A stretch of 64,000 nt of DNA from contig BDIU01000238.1 of NCBI GenBank assembly GCA_002118135.1, positions 62,001 to 126,000 on the forward strand, in the 5' to 3' direction. Positions 54,301 through 64,000 of this stretch are shown here, piece by piece (the first letter of the stretch is position 1; the number at the start of each line of letters is the position of its first letter). Below the pieces are notes generated by a model that worked only from the letters and a program-made list of their open reading frames with translations, was not told the DNA's origin and made no database searches. The DNA comes from Trebouxia sp. TZW2008 (lineage: Eukaryota > Chlorophyta > Trebouxiophyceae > Trebouxiales > Trebouxiaceae). The position numbers and the translations under genes were made by a program.

Positions 54301-57020
54301 CCCTGCAGCGTTCAGCCGGCTGGCGAGAGACGGTGACAACTATACCCTGGAAGGTTTTCTGCACGTCCTGCTCTGGGTCTGATTCTTTGCATGCAAGACT
54401 TGTGGGTGCCAAGGTAAGAATTCTGCTTTCCCCAATACAGCTTAATGCCCTTGGCGCAGTAAAGTGCACAATGGCTTCTTTGCTGTTGCCTTGACTGAGC
54501 CTGGTACCCACAGTCAAGGATGCAAAGCTTTGCCTGTACTGCGCCAAGGGCATCAGCTCTACTGAATTGTTTGCCGTGCTAGTTAGAATTGTGCTCATAC
54601 GCACAAGACATGTGTCTGTACAAGGATGACTTGATGACCTTCGACAGAGACTATGCAACGTTCGCTTGGCTATTGAGAAGACGGTGAAAACTGTCCCCTA
54701 GGAAGGTTTTCTTCAAAACCTGCTCCAGAACTGATTCGTTGCATACAAGACTTGCTTGTGCCAAGGTAAGAATTCTGCTTTTCCCAATACAGCTTGACGC
54801 CCTTGGCGCAGTTCACAAAGGCTTCTTTGCTGTTGCCTTGACTGAGCCTGGTACCCACAGTCAAGGATGCAAAGCTTTGCCTGTACTGCGCCAAGGGCAT
54901 CAGCCCTACTGAATTGTTTGCTGTGCTACTTGAAATTGTGCTCATACGCACAAGATATGTGTATAAGGATGACTTGATGACCTTCGATAGAGACTATGCA
55001 ACGTTCAGTCGGCTGGTGAGAAGACGGTGAAAACTGTCCCCTAGGAAGGTTTTCGTCAAAACCTGCTCTGGGACTGATTTGTTGCATACAAGACATGATG
55101 GTGCCAAGGTAAGACTTCTGCTTTGCGCTGTAGAGCTTGATGCCCTCAGCACAGTGAAGAGTGCAAAAGCTTCTTTGCTGTACTCGTGACTGAGCCTGGT
55201 ACCTTGATCACAGTCAAGATCCCTTTGCTGTGCCAAGGGCACAAAGCTCTGCTGCACTATCAATGTACTACTTTGAATTTCGTCGTCTTGTGCTCACATG
55301 CTCAACCCATATGTTTATATGTACAAAGATGACTTGATGACCTTCGACAGAGACTATGCAACATTCAGTCAGCTATTGAGAAGACGGTGAAAACCGTCCC
55401 CTGAGGGAGATTTTCTTCAAAACCTGCTCTGGGATTGAGTGTTGCATTCAAGACTTGATGGTGTCAAGGTAAGACTTCTGCTTTGCGCAGTTGAGGTTGA
55501 TGCCCTCAGCACAGTGAAGAGTGCAAAGGCTTCTTTGCTGTACTCTTGATTGAGCCTGATACCTTGACCACAGTCAATGATCCCTTTGCTGTGCCAAGGG
55601 CACAAAGCTCGGCTGCACTATCACTGTACTACTTCGCAGTTCTTTGTATTGTGCTCATGTGCACACGTTCGACATGTGATCAAACGTACAAGGATGACTT
55701 GGTGACCTTTCTCTTGACAGAGACTATGCAACGTTCAGACAACGAGTGCTTGAGCCGGTAAAAACTGGCCGCTAGAAGGTTTTCTTCAAAACCTGTTCTG
55801 AGTCTGATTCGTTGCATACAAGACTCGATGGTGCCAAGGTATGACTTCTGCTTTGCCCAATACAGCATGCTAGCCTTGGCACAGTGAAGTGCGCAAGGGC
55901 TGCCTTGCTGTATTCTGCAGCGACCTTGGTTTTATGAAGCATAGTCATCAACGCAAAGCTTTGCCGCTGCTTTGCCAGAAGTACAAAGCTCTGTTGCACT
56001 ATCAATGTATTACTGAGTGTTGTGTATATGAGCATGACCCATGTGCTCAATTGTACAAAGATGACATGATGATCTTTGACAGAGACTGTGCAACGTTCAG
56101 TTGGCTGATGACAGACGACAAACTGTGTCAGTTGGCTAGGGACAGACAACAAACAATGTCAGTCAACTAGTGCTCCTACGACATACAGTGTCAGTCGGCC
56201 AGATCCAGACGGTGAAAACTGTCTCCTGGAAGGTTTTCCTGAAAACCTGCTCTGGGACTGACTCGTTGCATAGGAAACTTGGTTGTGCCAAGGCAAATCT
56301 TTTGCTTTGCGCAGTAGAGCTTGATGCCCTTGGCACAGTCAAGTTCCTTGGCTATGCTAAGGGCACAGAGCTATACTGTACTAGTGTGCTTGTTTGCACC
56401 ACACCTGTGCTTTATCAGCACAAATCATGTTTTCACTGACACGAAACTGTGCTTTCTTAGCACAAACATTATTGCCATGCAAAGCCAAGCTCAAACCAGC
56501 CTGAAGCAGCCCAGCCCAGCTCTGCTTCAACCACCAACAAGGAGTAGTTCAGGTGAGAATTGACGATATCATCTGGATCACCTTTGTGTCTGCTCTGCCT
56601 TGCATCCCAGCAGTTGCTGACTGATCTGTGGGTGAACAAATGTTTGTGCATCATGCAGGTGTAGGGCGTACAATGGGCCGCAATCAGAAGTTCAAAAGAG
56701 CTCTGAGAGGAGTCATGCACAGTACAACCTCCAAGTATGGTTGGAGTACTGCTGCAGCATCAGGTGAGTTTTACGGATGTTCTCAGCCGCATGAATTCTA
56801 CATTTGTGTGCCGGCCTTTTTGCGAGCTTGACTATGCACTGTCATCACTATATTGTTGGATGAACGTGCAGGGACTTTGGCGTGGGATGTCTCTGACAGC
56901 GATGGAAGCACAAGCCATCTACAGAGACAGGAAGCTATGCCGTTGATGCAGCTGCACTCGTATTGCATCTCAGAAGTACAGCAAGATCAGACAGGGCAAT
57001 ATTGTTGTGCAATTGCATGA
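54250..57020 (+). CDS. unidentified gene; 3' exons clear, 5' part lies in the tandem array
   Basis: The 3' end is well supported by phase: an exon ending at 56552 (MQSQAQTSLKQPSPALLQPP then TRSSSG), 56659-56763 (VGRTMGRNQKFKRALRGVMH then STTSKYGWSTAAAS) and 56872-57020 (GTLAWDVSDSDGSTSHLQRQ to the stop). TGTAA at 57053-57057 follows the stop by about 33 nt. Upstream, each unit of the array offers an exon-like segment ending SCSGSDSLHARLVGAK or KTCSGTDSLHRKLGCAK before a donor. Alternatively the segment ...TFDRGPAAFSRLARDGDNYT in another frame may be the coding one. I cannot tell which copies are used, where the gene starts, or what it encodes. The start coordinate is approximate. Confidence 0.4.
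54280..56410. repeat. six-copy tandem array, period about 340-370 bp
   Basis: The anchor GACCTTCGACAGAG (or variant) occurs at about 54286, 54637, 54979, 55340, 55705 and 56072. Each unit contains a near-identical stretch GGTGA.AACT.T.CCCT..GAAGGTTTTCTTCAAAACCTGCTC...GATTCGTTGCATACAAGACT...GTGCCAAGGTAAGA and then CTT(T/G)(C/G)CCAATACAGCTTGA(T/C)GCCCTTGGCGCAGT. Five units have a GTAAGA or GTATGA donor-like site after GCCAAG; the last has GCAAAT. Both strands have open frames. Confidence 0.9.
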
Positions 57021-57052
57021 ATGGCACATGTGTTGTGGTGACACTGACACTG

Positions 57053-57057
57053 TGTAA
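57053..57057 (+). terminator. TGTAA poly(A) signal of the unidentified gene
   Basis: TGTAA 33 nt after the stop at 57018-57020, on the coding strand. Confidence 0.5.
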
Positions 57058-57744
57058 TGATAACAATTTCCTGCTGGAGCAACATTGTCAGCTTCTGCTA
57101 TTGCGCACTGCTTGTTAGCTGCAATTGAGCCAAGAATCATGCAGTTTGCTGGATTCAGTCAGTTGCTTGCAATGTCGACTCAGAGCTCACAGCATCCAGC
57201 TTACAACTACTACATTTAGTCTGGCAGCTTCTCTGAAATGGTTCAGGTACAGACCGCATCATAGTACCTGCGTATGCACAGCTTCGTGCTGCATTTGTGG
57301 CAGTGTGCACGTGCTTCAATCCAGCAGCACACAATGCACTCAAGCCGCGTATGACTTGCACTGTACGGTACTGTCATGCAATCATGTACATCCATATTGC
57401 CTTTATGCGTAAATGCTTGTCCAACACATGCTTCTTAAATCAAGCATGTGATATGACATGAAGATGATGTTCAAAATGACCCAGCCAGCCAAATCTTGCT
57501 GTTCTTCTTGTGGTCTAGAGCCTTGGCCTCTTGCATGTGCAGCGTAAACAAATCCGAACACAGACGATGTAAGCTGGTGCTAACTGTCAGTTTGGACAAA
57601 GGCACATGTTTTCGATTGGTCTCGGACAGGGCTGTCACAAATGTCAACAAGTACAACATCAATGGCAGTTGAGTATGTAAGTGCAGGAAAGTCACGTCAA
57701 AATTGCAAATGAATTGGCAGATTGTGCAGGGAGCTGACAAGCTT
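57058..57744. other. convergent spacer, no gene recognised
   Basis: 3' flanks of the unidentified gene (+) and mitoferrin (-). No protein family is visible in the short frames present. Confidence 0.5.
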
Positions 57745-60113
57745 CTAGTCTGCTCCTAGTAGTGATTTCATGGTTTCGTAGGTTCCCCAGCAGATTGCTG
57801 CTGCCGGTATGTGAAACAGACATCGTGGCTTCAAACCAGACCACAGAGCACGTGCCCCTTCCTCACGCACAATCTGTTTCATCATTGGCTTCTGCACCCC
57901 AGAAAACAGTCAATATCTGCTACAGGCAAATCTCACAATGATGCTTTGCTCATAGCAAAGAGCAAGCAACTTAAGCAGGGTGCTACACGAAAGTGCAGCA
58001 TACAGTAATAAGCTGTGACCAAGCAGCAGGCATCAGCAGTGCCAAATGCGCAGTCAACAAGCAACATAAGAAATGCAAGCCCTGAACAGCGTCATCAACA
58101 CTTCAGACACAACTTGTTGTAGCAATTTTGGGCAGCACCTTACGTGCCCTCTTCATGCATGCAGGCATGAATGACATTATTGCTCACCACTGCAGTGGTG
58201 CCATAGCGTGTGGCGCTGTTGACACCCTCTAGCTGCAGTCTGGTCTTGACGACATCCAGGGGGGTAGTCAACGCAGCTGAGACCCCCCCAGCTACCCCAC
58301 CTGCTGCCAGCTGCACTGCCAATGACTCATCCTCCTCCATGGCTAGTAGCTTTTTACAGCTCTCATAGGTGGCGAAATGGAGGGCAGTGAAGGGCACGTT
58401 CATGATCAGCTGCAGTCACAGACACAACACTGGAAGCCAGAACATGATCAGCTGCAGTCACAGACACAACACTGGAAGCCAGAACATGATCAGGATGCAG
58501 CGCCTTGAGATGATCTGTAGCATGTATGCATTACATGCAAGCAAGCATGTTGTGGCCTATGTTGCTGCTGTCTTGAAGGCCATTTGCAAGTTGCAATGAA
58601 TGCGGCATTTTGATCGGCGCTGGTCAAGGCTTGCATCATGCTGTTGCTGTCAGCAACCACTCAATAAAAGGAATGAGCACGCATTTTCTTGCACATAAAT
58701 GCACGTACATCTTCTTGCATGCTGCTTGATCAGCTGATAAAAGATTGCAAAATGATTTTACCAGCAGAACAGAATAATGTGTCTACTACAGCACGCTGTA
58801 TGATTTGTGATGAGAGCTTAGACTCTTGCAAATACAGCTGCCAGATACTTTGCTTGGTTTTATTATTGCAATACAGCAACTATCCAAGCTGTGCATGTAG
58901 GACGCATGCTCACCGTCGTCCTATACGATTTGAAGAAAGCTGCCAAGCCCTCCTCCCGGGTCACTCTGAGTATACAGTCTGTCATGCCCCTGTATGGGCT
59001 GTTGGCAACCTGTAATCGCTGTTTTACGACATCTGAGGGCGTCATGACACCGTCATTGACAATGGTTGCAATTGACCCGGCCACTGCAGTGCTGATGGGA
59101 TGATGGCCAGAGGCATTGCCACCCAGTGCCTCCTTTGCTAACTCATATGTGGCGAAGTAAAGCGCATGTGCTGGCCTGCAATACAAGAGCTACTTAGGTT
59201 GTCAAATAGTGCAGCTCAGCTTTGATCGTGAGCAATGGGCTTCTTTGAAACACAGACCACAAGAGAAGACATACACAGTCTGTCGAAAGTGAATGGTGTT
59301 AAAACTGCACTGGACGCCATGACTGAGGTGGTGCTATGCATGCTGAGGTTATGCAAGATGCGTGACATGTGTCATTCCTAAACCTGTCGCAGCTTGAAAG
59401 CTGTTGCAGCAGTCTATGCAGAGATACAAGAGGCTGCTGCCTTGAGGACTGTTTAGCTAGGTACAGCACTAACATGCACTCCTGCATGAACACGGCGCTG
59501 TCATGCATACTGCTCTTTGCTGCTCATGGAAGTGCGTTCTTGCAGCTGCTGATGACTTACCCTGCTGCCCAGGTGGTGACAACGACTCCACCATACAAGC
59601 CTGCAATGCCCTCTCTCTTGATTACGGCTGCGACAGCCCGGGGGACCGTTGATCCGCGCAGCTGCAGGAGTAGAAGGTTTGTAGTGGATAGTGGCAGGGA
59701 GCAGACTCGCATCACATGAAACATGGCAGTTTGACTGGAGAGGGACATAGCAAGAACAGACACAGCATCAAAAGCCATGGAGGCAGCTTACCCTTTGTCC
59801 TGGGTGCCCTAAGGCTTGCATACGGGTTTTGATGGTGTCCATTGGGTACATAGCCACGTGCTCAGAGATGCCGGCGACAGCTCCTGCTAGCATATGCTGC
59901 AGATACACGGCAGAGATGCATTCAATTGAAGCTGGAACAATTGTATGCGGTGGCAGCTGTCTGTCAGTTTGTGTTTTCTGCACGTACCGATACAAAGCTC
60001 AAGCCTCCATACTGCGAGTCATTGTGCGATCGAGCCGCGACGTCAGGTGAGTCAGGAGCATGTGAAGGACCAGCTGTGCTGGATGACAACTGGCGCTCAA
60101 TAGCGGGATCCAT
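57745..60113 (-). CDS. mitoferrin-type mitochondrial carrier (iron import)
   Basis: Six exons (59988-60113, 59792-59896, 59561-59661, 58914-59175, 58188-58409, 57745-57891) join in phase to 320 residues, the usual carrier length. The three carrier repeats are visible by their PX[DE]XX[KR] signatures: [24 protein letters not shown] and [12 protein letters not shown]. Matching downstream motifs are [24 protein letters not shown] and [12 protein letters not shown]. The segment [16 protein letters not shown] is typical of the Mrs3/Mrs4/mitoferrin branch, as is [16 protein letters not shown]. The protein should carry ferrous iron across the inner mitochondrial membrane for Fe-S cluster and haem synthesis. 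The first ATG at 60113 begins [13 protein letters not shown] short duplication of the exon 5 acceptor lies just upstream of that exon. Divergent from POLD4. Confidence 0.93.
58400..58495 (-). repeat. duplicated acceptor edge of mitoferrin exon 5, about 43 bp
   Basis: CATGATCAGCTGCAGTCACA followed by GACACAACACTGGAAGCCAGAA occurs at 58401 and again at 58444, with a third start at 58487. The copies include the exon 5 start and its CTGCAG acceptor, duplicated into the upstream intron. Confidence 0.9.
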
Positions 60114-60614
60114 CTGGTGTTGCCGACACTCTACGGTTGTTGGAGCGAAAGATAGGGCAAGGCATGCCACGAGCGGCTAGTCGAAAGGAATGATCAACAC
60201 CGCAGTCATTCAGAGCTAAGATGCTGGTGATGTCCGCACGTACAGCGCATTCCTTTGCCTCATGACTCTTCGGCGACAAGAGCGAAGCGGCGACCTCATG
60301 AGTAGGTGTAGTAATGCCTCGTTCTGACTAACCTTAGTCATGCAGCTCTGCACATACCTTTGCCACTGCACAGGTCGCGCGACATCTTTGTCCGCTTCGA
60401 CAGTGAGATCTGAGCACTGCCGGCGAGCTTGAACGCTGTACTTGACTGAGTGCCATCGTTGCTATTTCTCGGAAGTCAGAAAGCTCGTCAGCTTGTTAGG
60501 GTACCTGCCAAGCAGCGTCGTATCGTTCTAACACTGTTTCGCTTACGTTGACCAGACCTGACAGCGCCGAGGGTCAAGTCTTCGTGCCAACAAGTCTACA
60601 GCTCGTCCTGGAGT
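60114..60614. promoter_or_regulatory. divergent promoter region, mitoferrin / POLD4
   Basis: About 500 bp between the two start codons, CpG-richer than the introns (for example GCGCGACATC at 60379 and GCAGCGTCGTATCG at 60514). No TATA box is seen. Confidence 0.5.
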
Positions 60615-61269
60615 ATGGCTTCCCACCGTTTATCAGACACGTACCGTCAGAGCAAGCGGGAGGGAGGCTCAGCCCTACACAGCAGCAAGCAGAAATCAAC
60701 AAAAGCCACGGCGCTTGGAAGGCCACAAGAAAATTCTGTAGAACCTGAAACCGCACGTATGTTTCTCTCCCTATCTTGCCCTCTAGCACCTGTCAGGTGT
60801 CAAGGACAAGTCTTGTTGAACTTTTCTGCTTGCTTGCAGTTGGGCAGGCTCAGAGGCTGCTGAGACAGTTTGACTTGACAGCAAAGTTTGGACCCTGCAC
60901 AAACATTACACGACGCCAAAGGTGACAAGTTTTCATCATTGGGCATAAGTTGTTGCATGCAAGACTGGTCTGCGTCTCTAATCCACGTCATGCAAAGCTT
61001 CTTGTCCACTCAGTTCTGCATGCATCACAGAGGAGCAGTCACACTGCAATGAAAGATGCTTGCTCTTGTCTGCGCCACGGTCCAGCTTGTCCTCCAGACA
61101 CTCCACCAGTACACCGATTTCTTAAGCCTAATGTAAGGTTTTGATTTTCGGCAGGTGGGAGAGGGCAAACAAGCTTGGTCTGGATCCACCTGAAAGTGTG
61201 CTGCATGCATTGGAGCAGTTAGAGACCAGTCATCCTGAGCAGCAGGGGATTTGGGCTGATCGCACCTGA
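60615..61269 (+). CDS. POLD4: DNA polymerase delta subunit 4 (p12)
   Basis: Three exons (60615-60756, 60840-60921, 61155-61269) join in phase to 112 residues, matching the small p12 subunit. The C-terminal half is diagnostic: LLRQFDLTAKFGPCTNITRR then QRWERANKLGLDPPESVLHA, corresponding to the family pattern LRQFDL..YGPC.GI.RL.RW.RA...GL.PP. The N-terminus MASHRLSDTYRQSKREG resembles the basic, PCNA-interacting N-terminus of animal p12 (K/R-rich with an L..SY..VKR-like stretch); a PIP-box role is inference. The subunit stabilises the Pol delta holoenzyme on PCNA. The start is the only ATG giving this frame. Divergent from mitoferrin and upstream of POLE3 on the same strand. Confidence 0.93.
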
Positions 61270-62520
61270 AAGTAGGCATTGCAGAGCTGCTGATGCTCAT
61301 AGAAGGTAGATGAGCTGTGGTTTCAAGCATGCAAGATGTACAGGCCAACTGGCATGCCAATGACCATCTTACATACGCCCTGTGACAGACGTTTCATGTT
61401 GGTAGCATTGATGAATTGCTTGTACTGTTGAGTTTTCTGTTGCATGTCCGTATGGTTGCAAACAATGAATGCTCAGGTCTTGCAAGATTTCATTATCAAT
61501 TACTGTTAGCTAACAGCTTTGTGAACCTGCCTGTGGTATCAGAGGTGTCGAGGCACCAACGTGTGTCCAAGCTGACCTTGACACGTGAAGGCAGTTGCAG
61601 CATTGCATAAAAGTTTTAATACCAATGCGCGCTGCCTCCAGCGGCGTACAGAGATGCTGTTGTAGCCTTTGGTATGATGTATGCCTGACAAACCTGATCT
61701 TTGCAATGATCTGGGTGGCCTGGTCAACATGCAAAGCATGCATACAACTAAAGGTGCTCTGGGTAGCTCAGCAGGATATAGCAGCATACAGATGAGATTG
61801 ATCAAGAGCTGTTCAGTCAATATGTGCAAGCTTGCCAATTGTAGAAGGCTAGTCCTGCTGAAAATAGGCTGTAAACAGGACGGAAACAGTCACCATCACA
61901 TCTGGTCAGAATTCTGGGGCCCAAATTCAGTAATGTGGATGTGTTGTGACCTCTTCAAGCCAGTATTGAGTGTGCATAGATGTCGTGATATTGAGCAAAG
62001 AATCTTCACTGTGCAATCCAGCTTGACCAGGCTGCCCAACACTGCCGCCGCCCTGCTGATGTGCATTTGGAGAATCTTTCAAGGCAGTTGCAGAACATGC
62101 TTCTGAGGCTGGCAGCATCGATGCAACACAGCATGCACTTATTGAGGTTGCACTGACAGGCGCAGCACAGACCTCACATCCTGACATGCTGTTGTGTGGC
62201 CTATGAAAATGAGCGATGTCTGTGTGCACTCTTCGCTATTGTCCACATATATAGCACAGGCAAAATTAGCACATTTCGTCAACCCTAAAGGCAAGGGTAT
62301 GTTGCAATTTTCAAAAAGCAGCAGCATTGCAACTGCAAGCGCAATTGTGACCGCCAACTTCACCTGTGCTTGCTGAGCAGAGGCGTAGTTAGCCGCATTT
62401 TGATTAGCGCATATGCTCCAGCTAGCTGCTGCTACCTGATTTGCTGTATTCTCCCTTCACTGCTTTGGCTCTTCAAACCCGCATTCAGGCGTGAGCCGCG
62501 GTTAGACTCGGAACGGTGCA
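61270..62520. other. spacer between POLD4 and POLE3; weak minus-strand ORF
   Basis: Mostly short frames. On the minus strand at about 62150-62460 an open stretch reads AANYASAQQAQVKLAVTIAL then AVAMLLLFENC, a plausible membrane segment, with a possible GTGAGG donor after TTACQD. It has no start codon of its own and no recognised family, so it is not called. The region before 62521 must contain the POLE3 promoter. Confidence 0.35.
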
Positions 62521-63366
62521 ATGTCCGAGACCGATACAGATTTGCCGAAGACGTTGATCAAGCGCATCGTAAAACGACATCTCAGTCAGATCGACAAAGG
62601 CGACAATAAGCGGGATACACAGATCAACAAAGACGCCCTTCTAGCCTTCTCTGAGTCTGCCAAAGTCTTCATCAATTACATCACTGCTACGGCCAACGAT
62701 ATATGCAAAGAAAGCAAGCGACAGACAATCAGCGTGGACGACATTTTGCGGGCGCTAGAAGACACAGACTTTGTAGACCTAATTGCACCCTTGAAGCAGT
62801 CAATAGAAGGCAAGCTCATAGCCCGCCGCCAAGCGGAACAACAGCAAAACACACTGTGCTGATGCAGACTGCTTGTGTGCTCTGCAGTGTTCAAGAAGGG
62901 TACCAAAGAGAAGAATCAGAAGAAGGCAGAAGCCAAGAAGAGAAAGGCTGAACAGCAGGAGCAGCAGCAGCAGCAAGAGCCAGGAAACTATGATGCTATG
63001 GATGACTCAGGGCAACAAGCAGACCTTGACAATGCCTTTTCGACAGATCAGCAGCCATCTCTCATGGAGGCCCAGCCATCAACAGAGCCACAGTCGCTTC
63101 AGCAGCAGCTCACAGGAGACCTGCAAATGCTGCCGCCGCCCTCCACAGCCAGAAGTGAGGAAAATGCTGACAAAAGGCAAAAGCAGTCTGAGCCAGAACA
63201 GGCCGACATTGCAATGACTGATGCTCCACACCAAAACCATCAAGCATCAGGGACAGTGCAAGCTCAGCCAGTGTCAGGCTTGCCAACACAAAATGTGCAA
63301 CAGATTGTGCTGCCAGCTGCATTGCCCAGCGGTCAACAACAGCCAAATGATGCCATGCAGCCTTGA
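62521..63366 (+). CDS. POLE3: histone-fold DNA polymerase epsilon subunit (Dpb4/POLE3), with Gln-rich tail
   Basis: Two exons, 62521-62809 and 62888-63366, join in phase to 255 residues. The first exon encodes an NF-YB/CBF-D type histone fold: DLPKTLIKRIVKRHLSQIDK, NKDALLAFSESAKVFINYIT, ATANDICKESKRQTISVDDI, LRALEDTDFVDLIAPLKQSI. The second continues FKKGTKEKNQKKAEAKKRK, like the KGKKEASEQKKK tail of animal POLE3, then a long Gln/Pro/acidic region absent from short animal proteins. It should pair with a Dpb3/POLE4 partner in Pol epsilon or a CHRAC-like remodeller. NF-YB is the main alternative, but the NF-YA/NF-YC contact signature is not seen. The single intron is GC-AG (GAAG|GCAAGC); continuing through it gives a stop within 17 codons. 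TGTAA at 63424-63428 follows the stop. Confidence 0.88.
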
Positions 63367-63423
63367 TAACACTGTCAGGCACTTTCCCACTCAGTCATGG
63401 TGCTGTTAGCTTGAAGTTTAGCA

Positions 63424-63428
63424 TGTAA
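63424..63428 (+). terminator. TGTAA poly(A) signal of POLE3
   Basis: TGTAA 58 nt after the POLE3 stop codon. Confidence 0.55.
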
Positions 63429-64000
63429 AGTTGCTGTCAGCATGCCAACAGCGTCGAGGCTCTGGCATCCAGACTGCGATTGCTTCAGCTGTCACAGCTC
63501 ATATGTCCAGCAGGATGAAAACTCTGGCTGTCCAATTGGAAGCATCATCAGGACTCTTGCAAATCTTGCGTGCACACAGCAGTGCCTTTCTATCATGCCC
63601 TGTGCAAGCTTACTTCGATTTGGTCAACCAGTTGCTTGTGTGCGTGGTCTTCTCATCCTCACTGAACCGTTTCTCAGCACAAACTGGAGTACACCCAAGA
63701 CCCAAATGTAGGAAGTCAACCTGCGCAGCTGTTTTGAAAACATTGATGCTTGTTTGCTATGGTCATGGGTCAGCCCACAGGCTGGGCTGTACCTGAATTC
63801 GAAGCGCTGTCAGACCATGTTTGCAGAGTGTTTGCCTGAGGTCCTGCCATTGAATGACCTGTTGCCAACGCAGAATCACATGTGTATGCGATCATTCACC
63901 TAGATTAGCTCATGTGCAGTCGAAACTCACCTGCTGCTACAAGTAGTCAAAACACAGTACTGAACACAAGGTAACTTTCAGCAGCAGAGCCTGTCCTAAA
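63429..64000. other. right-hand end of window, no gene recognised
   Basis: Frames of up to about 120 codons on the plus strand show no family resemblance and no splice structure I could support. Probably intergenic, or the 3' part of a gene beyond the window. Confidence 0.4.

Noticed and set aside
54182..56152. Minus-strand ORFs recurring through the six-copy array as a repeated gene family
   Set aside because: They are open in several units because the DNA is repeated, but no start context, splice path or family supports them. The downstream exons that do join are on the plus strand.
58140..58187. Mitoferrin exon 5 extending to the GTAAGG donor at 58143
   Set aside because: That donor gives an immediate stop in exon 6. 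The donor GTGAGC after GTTAV at 58187 keeps phase 0 and the carrier alignment.

Overview
This window is nuclear DNA from a photosynthetic eukaryote of the green lineage, most likely a chlorophyte alga. The evidence is split, spliced genes whose introns almost all end in TGCAG or CAG; TGTAA motifs (the green-algal poly(A) signal) shortly after several stop codons; plastid proteins with transit peptides (CP12, Lil3); a CCT-domain regulator; and a poly-proline cell-wall-type glycoprotein. A trebouxiophyte-like alga is my guess, not something the sequence proves. Gene models below were built by hand: exon ends were accepted when donor, acceptor, reading phase and family alignment agreed.

Layout. 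1-1.5 kb (-): 3' part of a coiled-coil gene leaving the window. 2.5-3.7 kb (-): calcineurin-B-like EF-hand protein. 4.0-4.7 kb (+): cytosolic ribosomal protein uS11/RPS14. 5.8-8.0 kb (+): SLC35F5-type drug/metabolite transporter. 8.8-14.5 kb (-): nine-exon CCT-domain regulator. 15.4-16.4 kb (-): small Gly-rich one-membrane-span protein, 5' end unresolved. 17.4-about 38 kb (+): one very large armadillo-repeat gene. 40-40.8 kb (-) CP12 and 41.0-43.6 kb (+) Lil3 share a divergent promoter. 44.7-46.7 kb (-): coiled-coil/poly-Q protein. 47.2-52.3 kb (+): secreted Ser/Thr/Pro-rich glycoprotein. 54-57 kb (+): an unidentified gene whose 5' part is a six-copy tandem array. 57.7-60.1 kb (-): mitoferrin. 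60.6-61.3 kb (+): DNA polymerase delta p12 subunit. 62.5-63.4 kb (+): DNA polymerase epsilon Dpb4/POLE3 histone-fold subunit.

The strongest unusual signal is genome architecture. In at least five different genes, segments of about 40-220 bp that straddle a splice site are tandemly duplicated, leaving truncated 'decoy' exon edges in the introns. Copies of an exon's 5' edge lie upstream of the real exon, and copies of its 3' edge lie downstream. In the armadillo gene more than a dozen such clusters occur, yet a single phase-consistent path through 25 exons can be drawn. Other notable points are repeated GC-AG introns, 9-nt and 16-nt coding exons, an inverted telo-box pair in the CP12/Lil3 promoter, and two small replicative-polymerase subunits lying next to each other.
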